Notes: a model not told the origin generated them from the sequence alone. A stretch of 37,405 nt of DNA from Paraburkholderia sp. LEh10 (GCF_017814945.1 NZ_JAGIPX010000072.1:1-37405), one strand, 5' to 3'; counted from the stretch's first letter, positions 1-8,234 are shown. Numbers and translations: made by a program.

Positions 1-23
1 TACGGGGTACGATGCTTGCCCAT
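1..23 (-). CDS. Start of an unidentified gene, cut by the window edge
   Basis: An ATG at 23-21 opens a minus-strand frame reading MGKHRTP before the window ends. The sequence just upstream on that strand contains GGAGAAGGAGG a few bases before the ATG, a very strong ribosome binding site. It lies about 50 bases after the stop of the cytochrome gene on the same strand, so it is probably the next gene of that operon. Seven residues are too few to name it. Confidence 0.5.
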
Positions 24-74
24 AATCGGCACCTCCTTCTCCAAAGGATAGATGTCCGCTTTTCTGGGTCAACT

Positions 75-890
75 TCACAACACCTGCTCGCCCGCGCGGT
101 CTCCGTTTCGGACCGCATCAACATAGTGGTCAAAACGCGACTCTCCATAGGTCACCGTTCGCTCATAGGCTGCGATAGCTTTGCCAAGGTTGGCAAATAT
201 GCGATTCACAGCATCGCGCTGCCCGTCGGTCATCCCCGACCAGGCCCGCTGTTCGTCCTGGGTACCCAGTGGGCTCGCATCTGTAGGCAGGCCCTGCAGG
301 TCCGGCATAGCACCAAATAGCGACTCATATTCATGCAGGTAAACGGTCCGTATGACCTGAGCGTACCGGACGCGATTGCCGCCGTGCTCGGCGCCATCCT
401 CCAATGGCCCCAGTGCCTGTGCCCACTGGCTATCCTTTCGACCGTCCCAGAACAGGAACGGGCTGAACGCCGACGCCGCGACTGGCATGGTTCGCCTCTT
501 TCCAAGGCCGAGGCCTTGTCCCACCGGCCGGTCGTCCTGGAACTGGCGGTCTGGTGCATGGCAGCTTGCACACGACACGGCGCCATTGCGGGAGAAGCGG
601 ACATCGGCGAAAACCCGCTTGCCAAGGAGAGCGGCTTCGGGCTTGTCTGCCACAGCATTCGACGGGTCCGCGGGCGGCGCTGGTAGTTTGCTTAAGCTCA
701 TTGAAGTAATGATGGACCGTTCCTCTTGCGACCAATCAGCATCGGCCGCAGCGCCAGCCGCGGGCGCAAAGCCGGCGAGGGCGACTAGCAGTGCCAAGCC
801 AATACCGCCTGCCGCCAGTGTGCCCGCTAGCCTTCCGCGCAAAATCTTCTGTCGTGTCGAGGGCAATTCAGATTCGCGGAGGGGGTTCAT
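75..890 (-). CDS. Cytochrome c peroxidase/MauG-family protein, N-terminal half only (271 aa)
   Basis: The protein has a cytoplasmic N-terminus, a membrane or signal segment at about residues 21-48, then a heme-binding CASCH motif at 107-111 followed by family-typical stretches such as FWDGRKDSQW. These fit the N-terminal heme domain of the di-heme cytochrome c peroxidase/MauG family, which reduces peroxide or oxidises a partner in the periplasm. Members usually have a second heme motif and are much longer. Here the frame stops at GEQVL just where the second domain should start, so the protein looks truncated or is an unusual single-heme form. The start is the ATG of an ATGA overlap with the upstream lipoprotein gene, which implies translational coupling. 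The frame stays open further upstream but that part only shadows the lipoprotein gene. Confidence 0.7.
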   Translation of the reverse strand: MNPLRESELPSTRQKILRGRLAGTLAAGGIGLALLVALAGFAPAAGAAADADWSQEERSIITSMSLSKLPAPPADPSNAVADKPEAALLGKRVFADVRFSRNGAVSCASCHAPDRQFQDDRPVGQGLGLGKRRTMPVAASAFSPFLFWDGRKDSQWAQALGPLEDGAEHGGNRVRYAQVIRTVYLHEYESLFGAMPDLQGLPTDASPLGTQDEQRAWSGMTDGQRDAVNRIFANLGKAIAAYERTVTYGESRFDHYVDAVRNGDRAGEQVL

Positions 891-1354
891 TTCGCTGTCA
901 CCGAGGCTGCTCGCTGAATCCCTGAGTCCGCAACGATGACGTTGAACACGGTCTGATCGGAGTCCCCCCCGGCCTGAATTGCCAGACGCATGTCCCACCA
1001 GCCGGTCATACTGAACTTCACGCCTTCCAGTGAGTAGACACCTGGCGCTACTTCCCGCGTGATGCGTGGCTTCGTGGGAAAGCCGTGGCCGTGCTGCGGC
1101 ATGCCGCCATCGAAGCCAATTGTGGCGTGGGACACTGGCTTTCCATCTCGCGTATCCACGTGCACCTGCCACGCATGCAACTGATTGATGGCCGGTCCGT
1201 TAGCTGGTGGCTCCATGCGTACCAGGAATTTGCCTTGTGAGCTAGGATGCTGTAGCGAAAGGTCGAGGTCCGTCGGCGGAGTGCCGCAGGCGGAAATGAG
1301 AAAAGAGGAGGCGACCGCCGCGATAGCGGTCGGCGTCGAGAGTTTGAACTTCAT
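887..1354 (-). CDS. FixH/YtkA-like exported lipoprotein (155 aa)
   Basis: The N-terminus is a lipoprotein signal: a short basic start, a hydrophobic stretch and the lipobox LISAC with the modified Cys at residue 23. The rest is a single small beta-rich domain with HAWQVHV, a DGGMPQHGHG segment, PGVYSLEGVKFSMTGWWDM and a final beta strand, resembling the YtkA-like/FixH-like domain. Such proteins sit in the periplasm and are often found beside copper or cytochrome genes. It is first in an operon with the cytochrome c peroxidase-type gene, overlapping it by four bases. An AraC-type regulator is divergent 97 bases away and may control it. The exact function is unknown. Confidence 0.7.
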   Translation of the reverse strand: MKFKLSTPTAIAAVASSFLISACGTPPTDLDLSLQHPSSQGKFLVRMEPPANGPAINQLHAWQVHVDTRDGKPVSHATIGFDGGMPQHGHGFPTKPRITREVAPGVYSLEGVKFSMTGWWDMRLAIQAGGDSDQTVFNVIVADSGIQRAASVTAK

Positions 1355-1451
1355 CGTACGATTCCTGACGGTGACGGTGTGCGAAGCGGCAATTGTCAGC
1401 GCCGGTCAAGGGGCTGAGCTTGAACAAAACGGCTGAGTTGAGGGAGCAATC

Positions 1452-2258
1452 GTGACCGCAGGGCAGACTGAAGCCGACTCGTCGGCCAGCGCGCATGGCA
1501 CCGGGCGCATCTATTTCTGGCAGGGCGGCAGCCTCTGGATAGGTGACGCCCAAGGCAGGACGCAATGGCACGGGCATCATGCCCAACAGCTCGCCGTCGC
1601 GTTACGCGGTAGCTTCCGTTTTCGCACGCAAGCCGGGGAAGGCTGGACGGACTATGACGGCGCGGTCGTGCCCAGTGATTGCAAGCACCAGTTTGAGGTT
1701 AGCGGCGGCACTACCGTCGCCCACATCTTTGTAGAACCCGAAACTCTCCAAGGGCGAGCCCTGACCGCCCGGTTTGGTTCAAGCACCGTCGCCGGACTGC
1801 CGGCGGATGCCATCCACGCGGCCGCAAGCATACTGTCCGAAGCGCTGAGGGCGAACCATTCTGCCAAGGCGATGGTCGAGGCCGCGATGTCGGTGATTGC
1901 CGAGCTGTGCCGGACCGCGCTACCTGAAGAGAAAAACATGGACCCACGCCTCCCCCGGGCTTTAGAGTACATTCGCTCAAATCTCGGAAATAACCTCTCA
2001 CTCGGCGACGTAGCCGCAAAAGTGGGCTTGTCTGAAAGCCGATTCCGACATCTTTTCGTCGAAGGCACCGGAAGCTCGTTCCGAGCCTACGTGCTCTGGC
2101 TGCGTATCAATCTGGCTATTGAGTCGGCCATGTCTGGCTCGTCCTGGACAACCGCCGCGCATCAGGCGGGATTTGCTGACTCTGCACACCTTTCTCGCAC
2201 GCACAAGCGGATGTTTGGTATTGAGCCAACGGCGCTGCGACTTCGTGTCCAAGAATGA
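1452..2258 (+). CDS. AraC-family transcriptional regulator (268 aa)
   Basis: The C-terminal 100 residues form a double helix-turn-helix of the AraC/XylS type: LSLGDVAAKVGLSESRFRHLF at about 182-202 is the first HTH, and AAHQAGFADSAHLSRTHKRMFG at about 235-256 is the second with its family signature. Residues 20-95 look like a cupin-type sensor domain (YFWQGGSLWIGD, WHGHHAQQLAVALRG). The start is a GTG preceded by GAGGGAG. The gene diverges from the lipoprotein/cytochrome operon, the usual layout for a local regulator. The inducer cannot be told from the sequence. Confidence 0.85.
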   Translation: MTAGQTEADSSASAHGTGRIYFWQGGSLWIGDAQGRTQWHGHHAQQLAVALRGSFRFRTQAGEGWTDYDGAVVPSDCKHQFEVSGGTTVAHIFVEPETLQGRALTARFGSSTVAGLPADAIHAAASILSEALRANHSAKAMVEAAMSVIAELCRTALPEEKNMDPRLPRALEYIRSNLGNNLSLGDVAAKVGLSESRFRHLFVEGTGSSFRAYVLWLRINLAIESAMSGSSWTTAAHQAGFADSAHLSRTHKRMFGIEPTALRLRVQE

Positions 2259-2301
2259 CGTCTAATCGAATAGGAGCCACGCTTGCGGCTAGCCATCGTA
2301 G

Positions 2302-2508
2302 TTGGCGGCCGACGTACGTGCTGCGCTCGAAAGCGTCATGCATGCTCGCGTCCTTCTGGAGGCAAAGACTCCGTACGAAGTTGAGGCAGCGACTCGTGGG
2401 GACGAGGACGTCGTCGCGCTGATTGCAAAGGTTCGAGTTGCGGCGGTGCAGCGGGCCACTCTGCTCAGCGTGTTACACAGCGAGGCTAACCACTCGCACC
2501 GAGCGTAA
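2302..2508 (+). CDS. Possible small hypothetical protein (68 aa)
   Basis: An open frame starting at TTG encodes a mostly helical protein (ALESVMHARVLLEAKTPYEVEAA, VVALIAKVRVAA) with no recognised domain. Codon third positions are GC-rich, as in real genes nearby, but there is no clear ribosome binding site and the ATG at 2338 could equally be the start. It ends just before the terminator of the convergent HU gene. Could be a remnant or chance. Confidence 0.3.
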   Translation: MAADVRAALESVMHARVLLEAKTPYEVEAATRGDEDVVALIAKVRVAAVQRATLLSVLHSEANHSHRA

Positions 2509-2517
2509 CGCTGAGCT

Positions 2518-2544
2518 AAAGAAAAAGCCCGCTTGAGAGCAGGC
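2518..2544 (-). terminator. Rho-independent terminator of the HU gene
   Basis: On the minus strand a 7-bp stem (GCCTGCT / AGCGGGC, one G-U pair) with a 4-base loop is followed by TTTTTCTTT. It lies about 25 bases after the HU stop codon. Confidence 0.75.
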
Positions 2545-2568
2545 CTTCGCGATTCGAGCGCCGTGTGG

Positions 2569-2988
2569 TTAGGCTGCTGCGTCCTTGAGCTTCTTCAGAG
2601 CGCGCACTTTCAGGCGAACGGTCGCCGGCTTGGCGTCAAACCAGCGCTCTTCACCCGTGAACGGGTCCTTGCCGAAGCGCTTCTTCTTCGCCGGAACCTG
2701 TTGGACGCCGATTTTGAGCAGGCCCGACAGCGTGAACTCACCCGCGCCCTTCTTGTGAACGGACCCCAGGATGGTGTCCTCGAGCGCAGCGAGGATGGCC
2801 TTTGCTTGCTTCGGCTCGACGCCGGCCTGGGTGGCAACGTGCGTAGCCAGCGACGCCTTCGTGAAGGTATCTTTCAGCGGCTTGAGCGCTGCGCTCGCCG
2901 GTGCTGCTTTCTTCGCCGGTGCCGCCTTCTTCACTGCGGTCTTCGTTGCAGCTTTCTTGGCTGCAGGTTTTGCGGTCTTGGTTGCCAT
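2569..2988 (-). CDS. HU-family DNA-binding protein with Lys/Ala-rich N-terminal tail (139 aa)
   Basis: Residues 1-45 are a disordered basic tail built of repeated KKA/AKK units (MATKTAKPAAKKAATK, then KKAAPAKKAAPAS), as in eukaryotic histone H1. Residues 50-135 are an HU/IHF domain: TKASLATHVATQAG, KQAKAILAALEDTI, GEFTLSGLLKIGVQQVPAKKK, and a C-terminal region with the DNA-intercalating beta arm modified (PFTGEERWFDAKPATVRLKVRALKKLKDA). Such tailed HU proteins compact the nucleoid in Burkholderiales. The ATG at 2988 is preferred because GAGGA stands 7 bases upstream; the frame is open further upstream without coding character. It has its own terminator, so it is monocistronic. Confidence 0.85.
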   Translation of the reverse strand: MATKTAKPAAKKAATKTAVKKAAPAKKAAPASAALKPLKDTFTKASLATHVATQAGVEPKQAKAILAALEDTILGSVHKKGAGEFTLSGLLKIGVQQVPAKKKRFGKDPFTGEERWFDAKPATVRLKVRALKKLKDAAA

Positions 2989-3512
2989 GACATCCTCATA
3001 TCCGGTTTCGAGAATGCTTAAGACGAGGCACCCCGAGGCACGGAATGCTCGGCACATGCGTCGACTTAAGCTGGAGGCAAGCGTAGCAACGGTTTGCGGT
3101 CAATGCAAGCAGATCAGCCCATAAAACAAGGCATATTTCAGTTTGAAGCAGGGCCACGGGAGAGTTCGGCGCCAACTCCCGAGTTGAGGGCCCCACGGAT
3201 GAGCGGGCGATTCAATGTAATCTGCTCGAGGCAAATACACCCATCGGGTGAGGAAAGGACGGAGTTAAAGTTTTGTTGGCGCCTGCAGTATTCGACGCAG
3301 CCGCCTGTCCAGGTCGGTGAGCGCGTCCATGTGTCGGGCGACTCCCTGAGCGCGCCGCAATCACGACCAGAGCCGGCAGTACCGCAGAGGTGGTTACTGC
3401 CGGTTACAGAATTGACATTTCAACCGCACCTGCTTCCACGCGCCACCGCTAAAATCCGCACCGCTCGGCATTGTCTGGCACCGGCCAGAAGTGGGCAGGG
3501 CAGGAGCACACC
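2989..3512. other. Non-coding gap between divergent HU and exported-protein genes
   Basis: Contains the two divergent promoter regions. Several short frames cross it on both strands but none has a start signal or recognisable protein. No clear repeat or hairpin was seen. Confidence 0.5.
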
Positions 3513-3794
3513 ATGAACCGCGTTATGTTTTTTCTGGCAGTGGGCATTTCCGCTGCGTGCGCATCCAGCGCAGCGCTCGCTCACGCGGACATCGGAGTTT
3601 ATCTGGGTGTGCCAGGACCAGTCTATGTCGCACCCCCTCCTGTCGTGTACGAGGCGCCGCCAGTGATCTACGCACCAGCCCCGGTCTACGGCTACGGTTA
3701 CCGCTACGAAGGGGGCTACGGCGACGAGCGCCGGTGGCATGACCACGGTCGTCACCGTGGAAGGGAGCATCATCACCATGGCGACGACGACTGA
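3513..3794 (+). CDS. Small exported Pro/Tyr-rich protein with His-rich tail (93 aa)
   Basis: A typical signal peptide occupies residues 1-24 (MNRVMFFLAVGISAACASSAALAHA). The mature part is low-complexity: a Pro/Val/Tyr region (PPPVVYEAPPVIYAPAPVYGYGYRY) followed by a charged tail rich in His, Arg and Asp (HDHGRHRGREHHHHGDDD). Similar short Burkholderia proteins are annotated only as exported or hypothetical. The His/Asp tail could bind metal, which is inference. The ATG at 3513 follows AGGAG at a good distance. Confidence 0.75.
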   Translation: MNRVMFFLAVGISAACASSAALAHADIGVYLGVPGPVYVAPPPVVYEAPPVIYAPAPVYGYGYRYEGGYGDERRWHDHGRHRGREHHHHGDDD

Positions 3795-4142
3795 TTCACC
3801 GAAGCCTGCTCCAGATAGCGTCTGAATGCCCGCGGAAGGGATTCGACGCGCACCCACATTGCCCCTCATCCTGTCAGCGCAACCTCAAGCCCATTCCGAA
3901 TCCAGCGCCCCTTGATATGGGTTCGGCGCCGTTGATACAGGCAGTCACTTGCCGCCGTGTTTCGCCTTTCATCTCTGCATAGAACCGATTTTGTCGTGCT
4001 AGGCGTTGATGAAGTTTTGGCCAACCGCTTCAGCTCGCTGGGGTAGCAGCCGAGGCGCCAAGTATCCCCGACCCCTTACACCTTGGAGTGCACGCACAAG
4101 CGACCGCGGTCCAATCACGGCAATAACTTTGTAGGAGAACTC
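3795..4142. other. Non-coding gap
   Basis: Upstream region of the next membrane protein gene. No convincing gene, repeat or hairpin was seen. Confidence 0.4.
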
Positions 4143-4817
4143 GTGCATCTGAGGCGACATCTAGCATTGCTGCTGCCACTGGCAGCTTTAGGCTCATCTG
4201 GAGCATGGGCGAGCGATATTCACTGTGCAACCACCCGACAACCGGCTGAGCGGGTCATATGCGACCACGCCATCCTGAACAACGAATACGACGATATCTT
4301 CGCGCAGCAGCAGGCTCTGCTGAGAAGTGGGAAGCTCTCGCCCGGACAACTCGCTCAGTGGAGGCAATCGCGGAACGCCTGCGCCGACGTCCACTGCATC
4401 GACACCGTATTCGCGCGGTGGAAGGCGATGGCCAAGTCTGTCGAAACCAATTCTCGCACTACAGTGGCTCCGGCTATAGCTTCCGTGACCGCTATGGCTC
4501 CCGTAGGACCCACTTCCGACGTAATTCCCGAACCAAGTCCACAGGCATCTCCGACCTCGGAGGCATCCCTCGTGCAGCGAGGGAGTGCCGCTGGCATCGC
4601 GCTGCCGCAGCCTGTCGCGAGTCATGCCTCTACGCCAGCGGTCGCTTCTGCTGCTTCGAGCGTGAGAAACCCGCGCGGCGCGACCGGCATGAGTGTCGGC
4701 TTGGTGGCGGTCGTGCTTGTCGCGATTGGATGCACCTTACTCTTCTATCGCCGAAGGAGGAGCGGTGGAAGCACCGGGGAACCACCAAGGAGTGTTCGCG
4801 GAAAGAACAAGCCCTGA
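4143..4817 (+). CDS. Exported LprI/DUF1311-like protein with C-terminal membrane anchor (224 aa)
   Basis: A signal peptide (residues 1-24) is followed by a Cys-containing domain with the pattern expected of LprI/DUF1311 proteins: DIHCATTRQPAERVICDH, then LNNEYDDIFAQQQALL, an LSPGQLAQWRQSRNAC segment and CIDTVFARWKAM. The Cys residues probably pair in the periplasm. A long Ala/Pro/Ser-rich linker leads to a transmembrane helix near residues 180-200 (MSVGLVAVVLVAIGCTLLFY) and a basic cytoplasmic tail starting RRRRSGG. The start is a GTG with TAGGAGAAC in front; an ATG 60 bases upstream lacks such a site. Function unknown. Confidence 0.7.
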   Translation: MHLRRHLALLLPLAALGSSGAWASDIHCATTRQPAERVICDHAILNNEYDDIFAQQQALLRSGKLSPGQLAQWRQSRNACADVHCIDTVFARWKAMAKSVETNSRTTVAPAIASVTAMAPVGPTSDVIPEPSPQASPTSEASLVQRGSAAGIALPQPVASHASTPAVASAASSVRNPRGATGMSVGLVAVVLVAIGCTLLFYRRRRSGGSTGEPPRSVRGKNKP

Positions 4818-5288
4818 GCGGACAGTGCTGTTGACGGCTTAAACAGCCGTGAATGGGGACGACTGGCGTCAATCATGGAGTCAAGCCGCGAGTTCAGTGG
4901 CACGACTACGTGCAGCCCTTTTCCGCCGCTGGTCTTCAGCCACGCCTTAAGCCCCAGTTCCGAGAGCAGCGTTCGGACGAAGGCACCCCGCTATGGCCGC
5001 GGCGCCGCCCGTTCTTCTCGTTCTGTCGCACATACCGGCATGAGAGCGTGCTGGGCACTAGACGAAAGTGCGGGTAGGCACGTTGTATGCGGCGGTCGAT
5101 TATGCGGCGGGTGCCGAACCCGTTTTCCCGTACCCGGTCAGGACGTGTCGATATTGATGGCGACCGCGTGGCGTTTCGAGCGCCTCTTCTCCTTCCTCAG
5201 GAGACGCGTAACTCCAGCCGTGATGCAGTAAAGCGGCGTGCCTGTCTGTCCATTCAAAACAGGACTACTATCGATTTGGAGTTGCCTT
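4818..5288. other. Non-coding gap
   Basis: Holds a short hairpin (ACGGCT, loop TAAAC, AGCCGT at 4834-4850) without a T-tract, perhaps a weak terminator of the upstream gene. Frames crossing the rest are Arg/Ser-rich and look like chance. Confidence 0.4.
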
Positions 5289-5789
5289 ATGAAGGTCATT
5301 TTGGCCGCCTGGCGAGCGCTCTGCCTGGTCGGCAACGTGTCTATGTACGTGGCGGCTTTTTTCCTGTGGTCTGCGATTGCCGCAGGCGCTGGCTGGATGC
5401 TCGTGCATCTGCCGGATGTCTGGTATGTAGTCGAGAACGAGTCGAGCACGAGCTTCGCTGTTGCCGCCATCATGTCCTACGCCATAGGTTTCGGTGTGCT
5501 CTTTCTCGGGTTTGCCTGCGGCGTCCTGCAAATGCTTGCGGACGCCTATAAGGAAATCCTGCTCTTCGCGCGCAAACGGCGCTCGCGACGTGCAGTATCG
5601 GCAATACAGCGGCGTCAGCCGCTTTTTATTCGGAAGGTCAGGCTCGGGCCGTCTTGCGCGACATCGCAAGCTCGCGGAACGCGGGAAAGTATTCCCCCGC
5701 CGGCCACAGCAGGCGTGCCGGAACGACAACGAACCGCACAGGCAGAAGCAGCCAGTGCGTCTGCTCGGAAAGATAGTCCGCCTACATGA
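5289..5789 (+). CDS. Two-helix membrane protein of unknown function (166 aa)
   Basis: Two long hydrophobic segments are clear: about residues 5-40 (MYVAAFFLWSAIAAGAGWML) and 55-90 (SFAVAAIMSYAIGFGVLFLG), followed by an amphipathic stretch and a basic run KRRSRRAV. The N-terminal 105 residues look like a genuine protein. The last 60 residues (Pro, Ala, Arg, Ser-rich) look less natural, and the original stop may have been lost through a frameshift. The ATG at 5289 is chosen for the GGAG 7 bases upstream. No family was recognised. Confidence 0.55.
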   Translation: MKVILAAWRALCLVGNVSMYVAAFFLWSAIAAGAGWMLVHLPDVWYVVENESSTSFAVAAIMSYAIGFGVLFLGFACGVLQMLADAYKEILLFARKRRSRRAVSAIQRRQPLFIRKVRLGPSCATSQARGTRESIPPPATAGVPERQRTAQAEAASASARKDSPPT

Positions 5790-6418
5790 GCCGGTGCAGC
5801 GACGAAAACCAATGCGGGACGATAGCATCGACCCAGCGCGCGTACGAACAAGGCTACGGTGCCGGCTGTCACGAATGCGGGACGCGCGTATGAGTAAGCA
5901 CATCGCTGATATGGCAGTGCCTCAGGCATCTTGAACTGGCGTCGGATGCCGCCAGTGCAGGCGGTTCATGCTGTTCGGCCAGGAGTATGACGCGCCTTCG
6001 ACGGTTATCGACACTGCACGGGGTAACGCCGGGTGCGACATCTTCCAGTCGGAGCGGGACGACTATTCGATTCGGGTGAAACGTCCCGCGTAGGCCGGAC
6101 AATGAACTTCTCACAAGGCCCCGCATTTGAAGGGCTGTTTCGTCCCAACATCAGCATTATGACGGAGTCAGCCCGGACTTTCGGAGGCACTGGGTACTCG
6201 AAACTAGCTCATGCGGCCCCGCTAGCTACGGAATTGACAGCGAGCGTGAAGGGGCTGGCCGAGCACTGCGCTGCATGAAACGGAAATTGCAAATAGCTGA
6301 ACAAGTCCGAGAGGCGACCAAGCCGTCGCATAGTGAGCCCGCCATCGGCCTTCGAAGGGTCTCGAAGGCCGACTTGTATCGGGGGTCGGTGGGATACCTC
6401 GTCGAACCCTACGCGTGG
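5790..6418. other. Mostly non-coding gap with one possible small ORF
   Basis: Apart from the possible 41-residue frame at 5968-6093, no convincing gene was seen. The coding quality on either strand is poor. Confidence 0.4.
5968..6093 (+). CDS. Possible small protein (41 aa)
   Basis: An ATG preceded by AGGCGG opens a frame reading MLFGQEYDAPSTVID and ending ERDDYSIRVKRPA, with GC-rich third positions. The same frame is open upstream as GVGCRQCRRF back to a TGA at 5932, and beyond that TGA reads MSKHIADMAVPQAS. It may be a small gene or the tail of a broken one. Confidence 0.3.
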   Translation: MLFGQEYDAPSTVIDTARGNAGCDIFQSERDDYSIRVKRPA

Positions 6419-6709
6419 TCACTTCACGTGAAGGAGGACTGGCCCCTCCAATACCTCAGGTGCGCCCGCACCCGCGCTTCCGGCGTTTTTCGCAACAAAG
6501 TCCCTCGCTTTTTGAACGCTTTCGTCAACACCTGCCTTGTCTTGGCAGACGGTCACCGAGAGGCCACCCTCGCTAGTGCGCGCGAGCGTGTATCCGACAA
6601 AACCCTTTACTGAGCGCATCAGTTCCTCAATATCCGCCGTGCGCTGTTCCAGCACGTCGAACAATTCCTTGGCTCCTTTTCCGGAATATCTCCTTACAAC
6701 GGTATGCAT
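6419..6709 (-). CDS. Small protein resembling antibiotic-biosynthesis-monooxygenase-type (ABM-like) fold (96 aa)
   Basis: The protein reads MHTVVRRYSGKGAKELFDVL, then IEELMRSVKGFVGYTLART, GGLSVTVCQDKAGVDESVQKA and a C-terminal FVAKNAG segment. This strand-helix-strand pattern, with a beta strand ending in Arg-Tyr and the central VKGFVGYTLAR, matches the small dimeric alpha+beta barrel shared by ABM-domain and similar proteins. The catalytic activity, if any, is unknown. The ATG at 6709 has GGAGG 7 bases upstream; the frame extends further but without protein-like sequence. It diverges from the zinc-finger protein gene. Confidence 0.65.
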   Translation of the reverse strand: MHTVVRRYSGKGAKELFDVLEQRTADIEELMRSVKGFVGYTLARTSEGGLSVTVCQDKAGVDESVQKARDFVAKNAGSAGAGAPEVLEGPVLLHVK

Positions 6710-7022
6710 GGCTTGCCTCCTGTTGGTGAACCATAGGAACGACCATGGCTGGCGCGCCCATCCAGCTGCGGCAGCTGGCAAGGGGGGCCAAAATCTGGTC
6801 CGCATCGCCGCTTTGGCCCGCGTGGGGCCGTCGCGACTGCTATGAAGTGTAGTCTGTGTCCAGCCCTTGCAACGGCCAAGATGAGGAAGCGTTGCACCCG
6901 CGTTCTCGCTTGCCAAACATGAAGGCGTGGGTGTATCGAAGCTCGTCGTTGTCGAGCTTCGTGCAGCATCACGCGCTCGGAGTAGTATGGTCACGTACGC
7001 CAAACCACCGGGAGGGGAGACG
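6710..7022. other. Divergent intergenic region
   Basis: Separates the ABM-like gene from the zinc-finger gene. No gene or clear operator was recognised. Confidence 0.4.
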
Positions 7023-7265
7023 ATGACTACCTGTCAGCAATGTGGTGGCCAAGGAAAAATCACGTGCGAAAAATGTGGGGGGACGGGGAAGTTGCAGATA
7101 ACCGAAGTCGAGACTGTTTCAGACGTGTCTCGCACGTCCACCACCATCACGTGCCCGAAATGTGACGGAGAGCGGTGGCAGCTCTGCGGGCGGTGTTACG
7201 GCTCCGGAGACGTCCATGATAACGAGACCTCTGACGTTTTCAACCCCGAAGGCAGAGATACTTGA
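7023..7265 (+). CDS. Small DnaJ-type zinc-finger protein (80 aa)
   Basis: Four CxxC motifs occur in the DnaJ cysteine-rich order: CQQCGGQG, CEKCGGTG, CPKCDG and CGRCYGSG. In DnaJ these bind two zinc ions and contact unfolded substrate. Here they make up the whole protein: there is no J domain and no C-terminal chaperone domain. The segment between the second and third motifs (LQITEVETVSDVSRTSTTI) is Ser/Thr/Val-rich and probably a beta hairpin. The start follows GGGAGGGGAG at 7010-7019. Its role is unknown; small stand-alone versions are often annotated as molecular chaperone DnaJ or hypothetical. Confidence 0.75.
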   Translation: MTTCQQCGGQGKITCEKCGGTGKLQITEVETVSDVSRTSTTITCPKCDGERWQLCGRCYGSGDVHDNETSDVFNPEGRDT

Positions 7266-7480
7266 CTTCCTCGGAGAGCATCCGGAAGATTCAATTCGCA
7301 ATTGCAGTTGCGATAGAAGTGTTGATGTGCGCGCCGCATGGCCCAGCGTTCTGGTAGCGGGTAAAGCGCCTTTACATCAAGCAATCGACCCGTCTACTGC
7401 ACGCCGAACAAGGAGCAACCGCTTGATGGTGTTGGCCAGCCGAAGGCCAGACCGCGCAGGACACTCGGCCAACTGGCGCA

Positions 7481-7765
7481 TTAGTTTGGGTCACTGCGAC
7501 TCCCAACTGGCTCGGCGCCAAGCATGCGCAGCAATACTTTCCCGTCTACGGTCAGCGCCAGCGCCGCATCACCGTCTTCCGACACGATGACCTGGACCAT
7601 CCCCGCTTCCTGTAGCGCAATGACATCCGGCGTTTCAACGTCCGTCAAAACCGACGCGTTGCGCAGGCGAAAGAGCGTCGCGAGTTCGTGCGCGCTCAGC
7701 GTCACGGGGTGCCTTCTATGAGCACGATGCGCCGAAGAGCTGCCGTCATAGTCGTTTGCTTCCAT
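7481..7765 (-). CDS. Hypothetical protein (94 aa)
   Basis: An acidic and His-rich N-terminus (MEANDYDGSSSAHRAHRRH) precedes a compact helical-beta region: LSAHELATLFRLRNA, DVIALQEAGMVQVIVSEDGDAALALTVDGKVLLRML. The pattern of helix, strand and LT-x-x-G-K-x-LL resembles the winged-helix ending seen in small regulators, which is only a suggestion. The ATG at 7765 is taken as start because upstream sequence is not protein-like; its ribosome binding site is weak. Confidence 0.55.
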   Translation of the reverse strand: MEANDYDGSSSAHRAHRRHPVTLSAHELATLFRLRNASVLTDVETPDVIALQEAGMVQVIVSEDGDAALALTVDGKVLLRMLGAEPVGSRSDPN

Positions 7766-8000
7766 GACCGTGTCATCCCTGAAAGTTGTGTTTTGGAGTA
7801 CCAGCCCATGTGGCGGCCGATGGTCTGAATAACGATTGTGGCCAATCCAGCCGTCGATAGGAGAAACCATGCGGTTTCCCGCGTAACTTGATGCAAGTGC
7901 TGAGGCGATACGCGTTGGACACATCCACGAATCAGATTCTGCTTCGTTGCAGCCAACAGCACTGTTAGCGAGCGCACAAGCCGTTCTGCGCGCGGAACGC

Positions 8001-8231
8001 TTAAAGAACCCTGAACCTCAACCGGACGGCCACACCAGCAAAGAACTCGTGGTCCGCATCGAAAGAGACAACTGCGCCTTGATACTGGTCGGCGTAATGC
8101 GACCACATAGAATCGAACGGGAGACTTTGAGAGACAGGCGGAATGAACAAGCATTCGTCCCTGCCGGGGCAGGCTGGCGACCGGACGCCTCTCACTCTCG
8201 AGCGCCAGGAACCTTCGCCTTCCAAAATCAC
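8001..8231 (-). pseudogene. Remnant of a DUF2971-family protein
   Basis: The minus strand reads SMWSHYADQYQGAVVSFD followed by ADHEFFAG. The MWSHYAD-x-x-x-G-x-x-x-x-FD pattern is the hallmark of DUF2971 proteins, which are usually 200-300 residues and occur in defence and mobile contexts. Only about 40 residues are recognisable here; the 5' part is missing, because the stop of the kinase gene at 8235 lies just upstream on this strand. It appears to be a decayed fragment. Confidence 0.5.
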
Positions 8232-8234
8232 CGC

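Noticed and set aside
891..1172. N-terminal extension of the cytochrome gene to 1172
   Set aside because: The extra residues are Arg/His-rich and are the shadow of the lipoprotein gene; the signal anchor begins after the ATG at 890.
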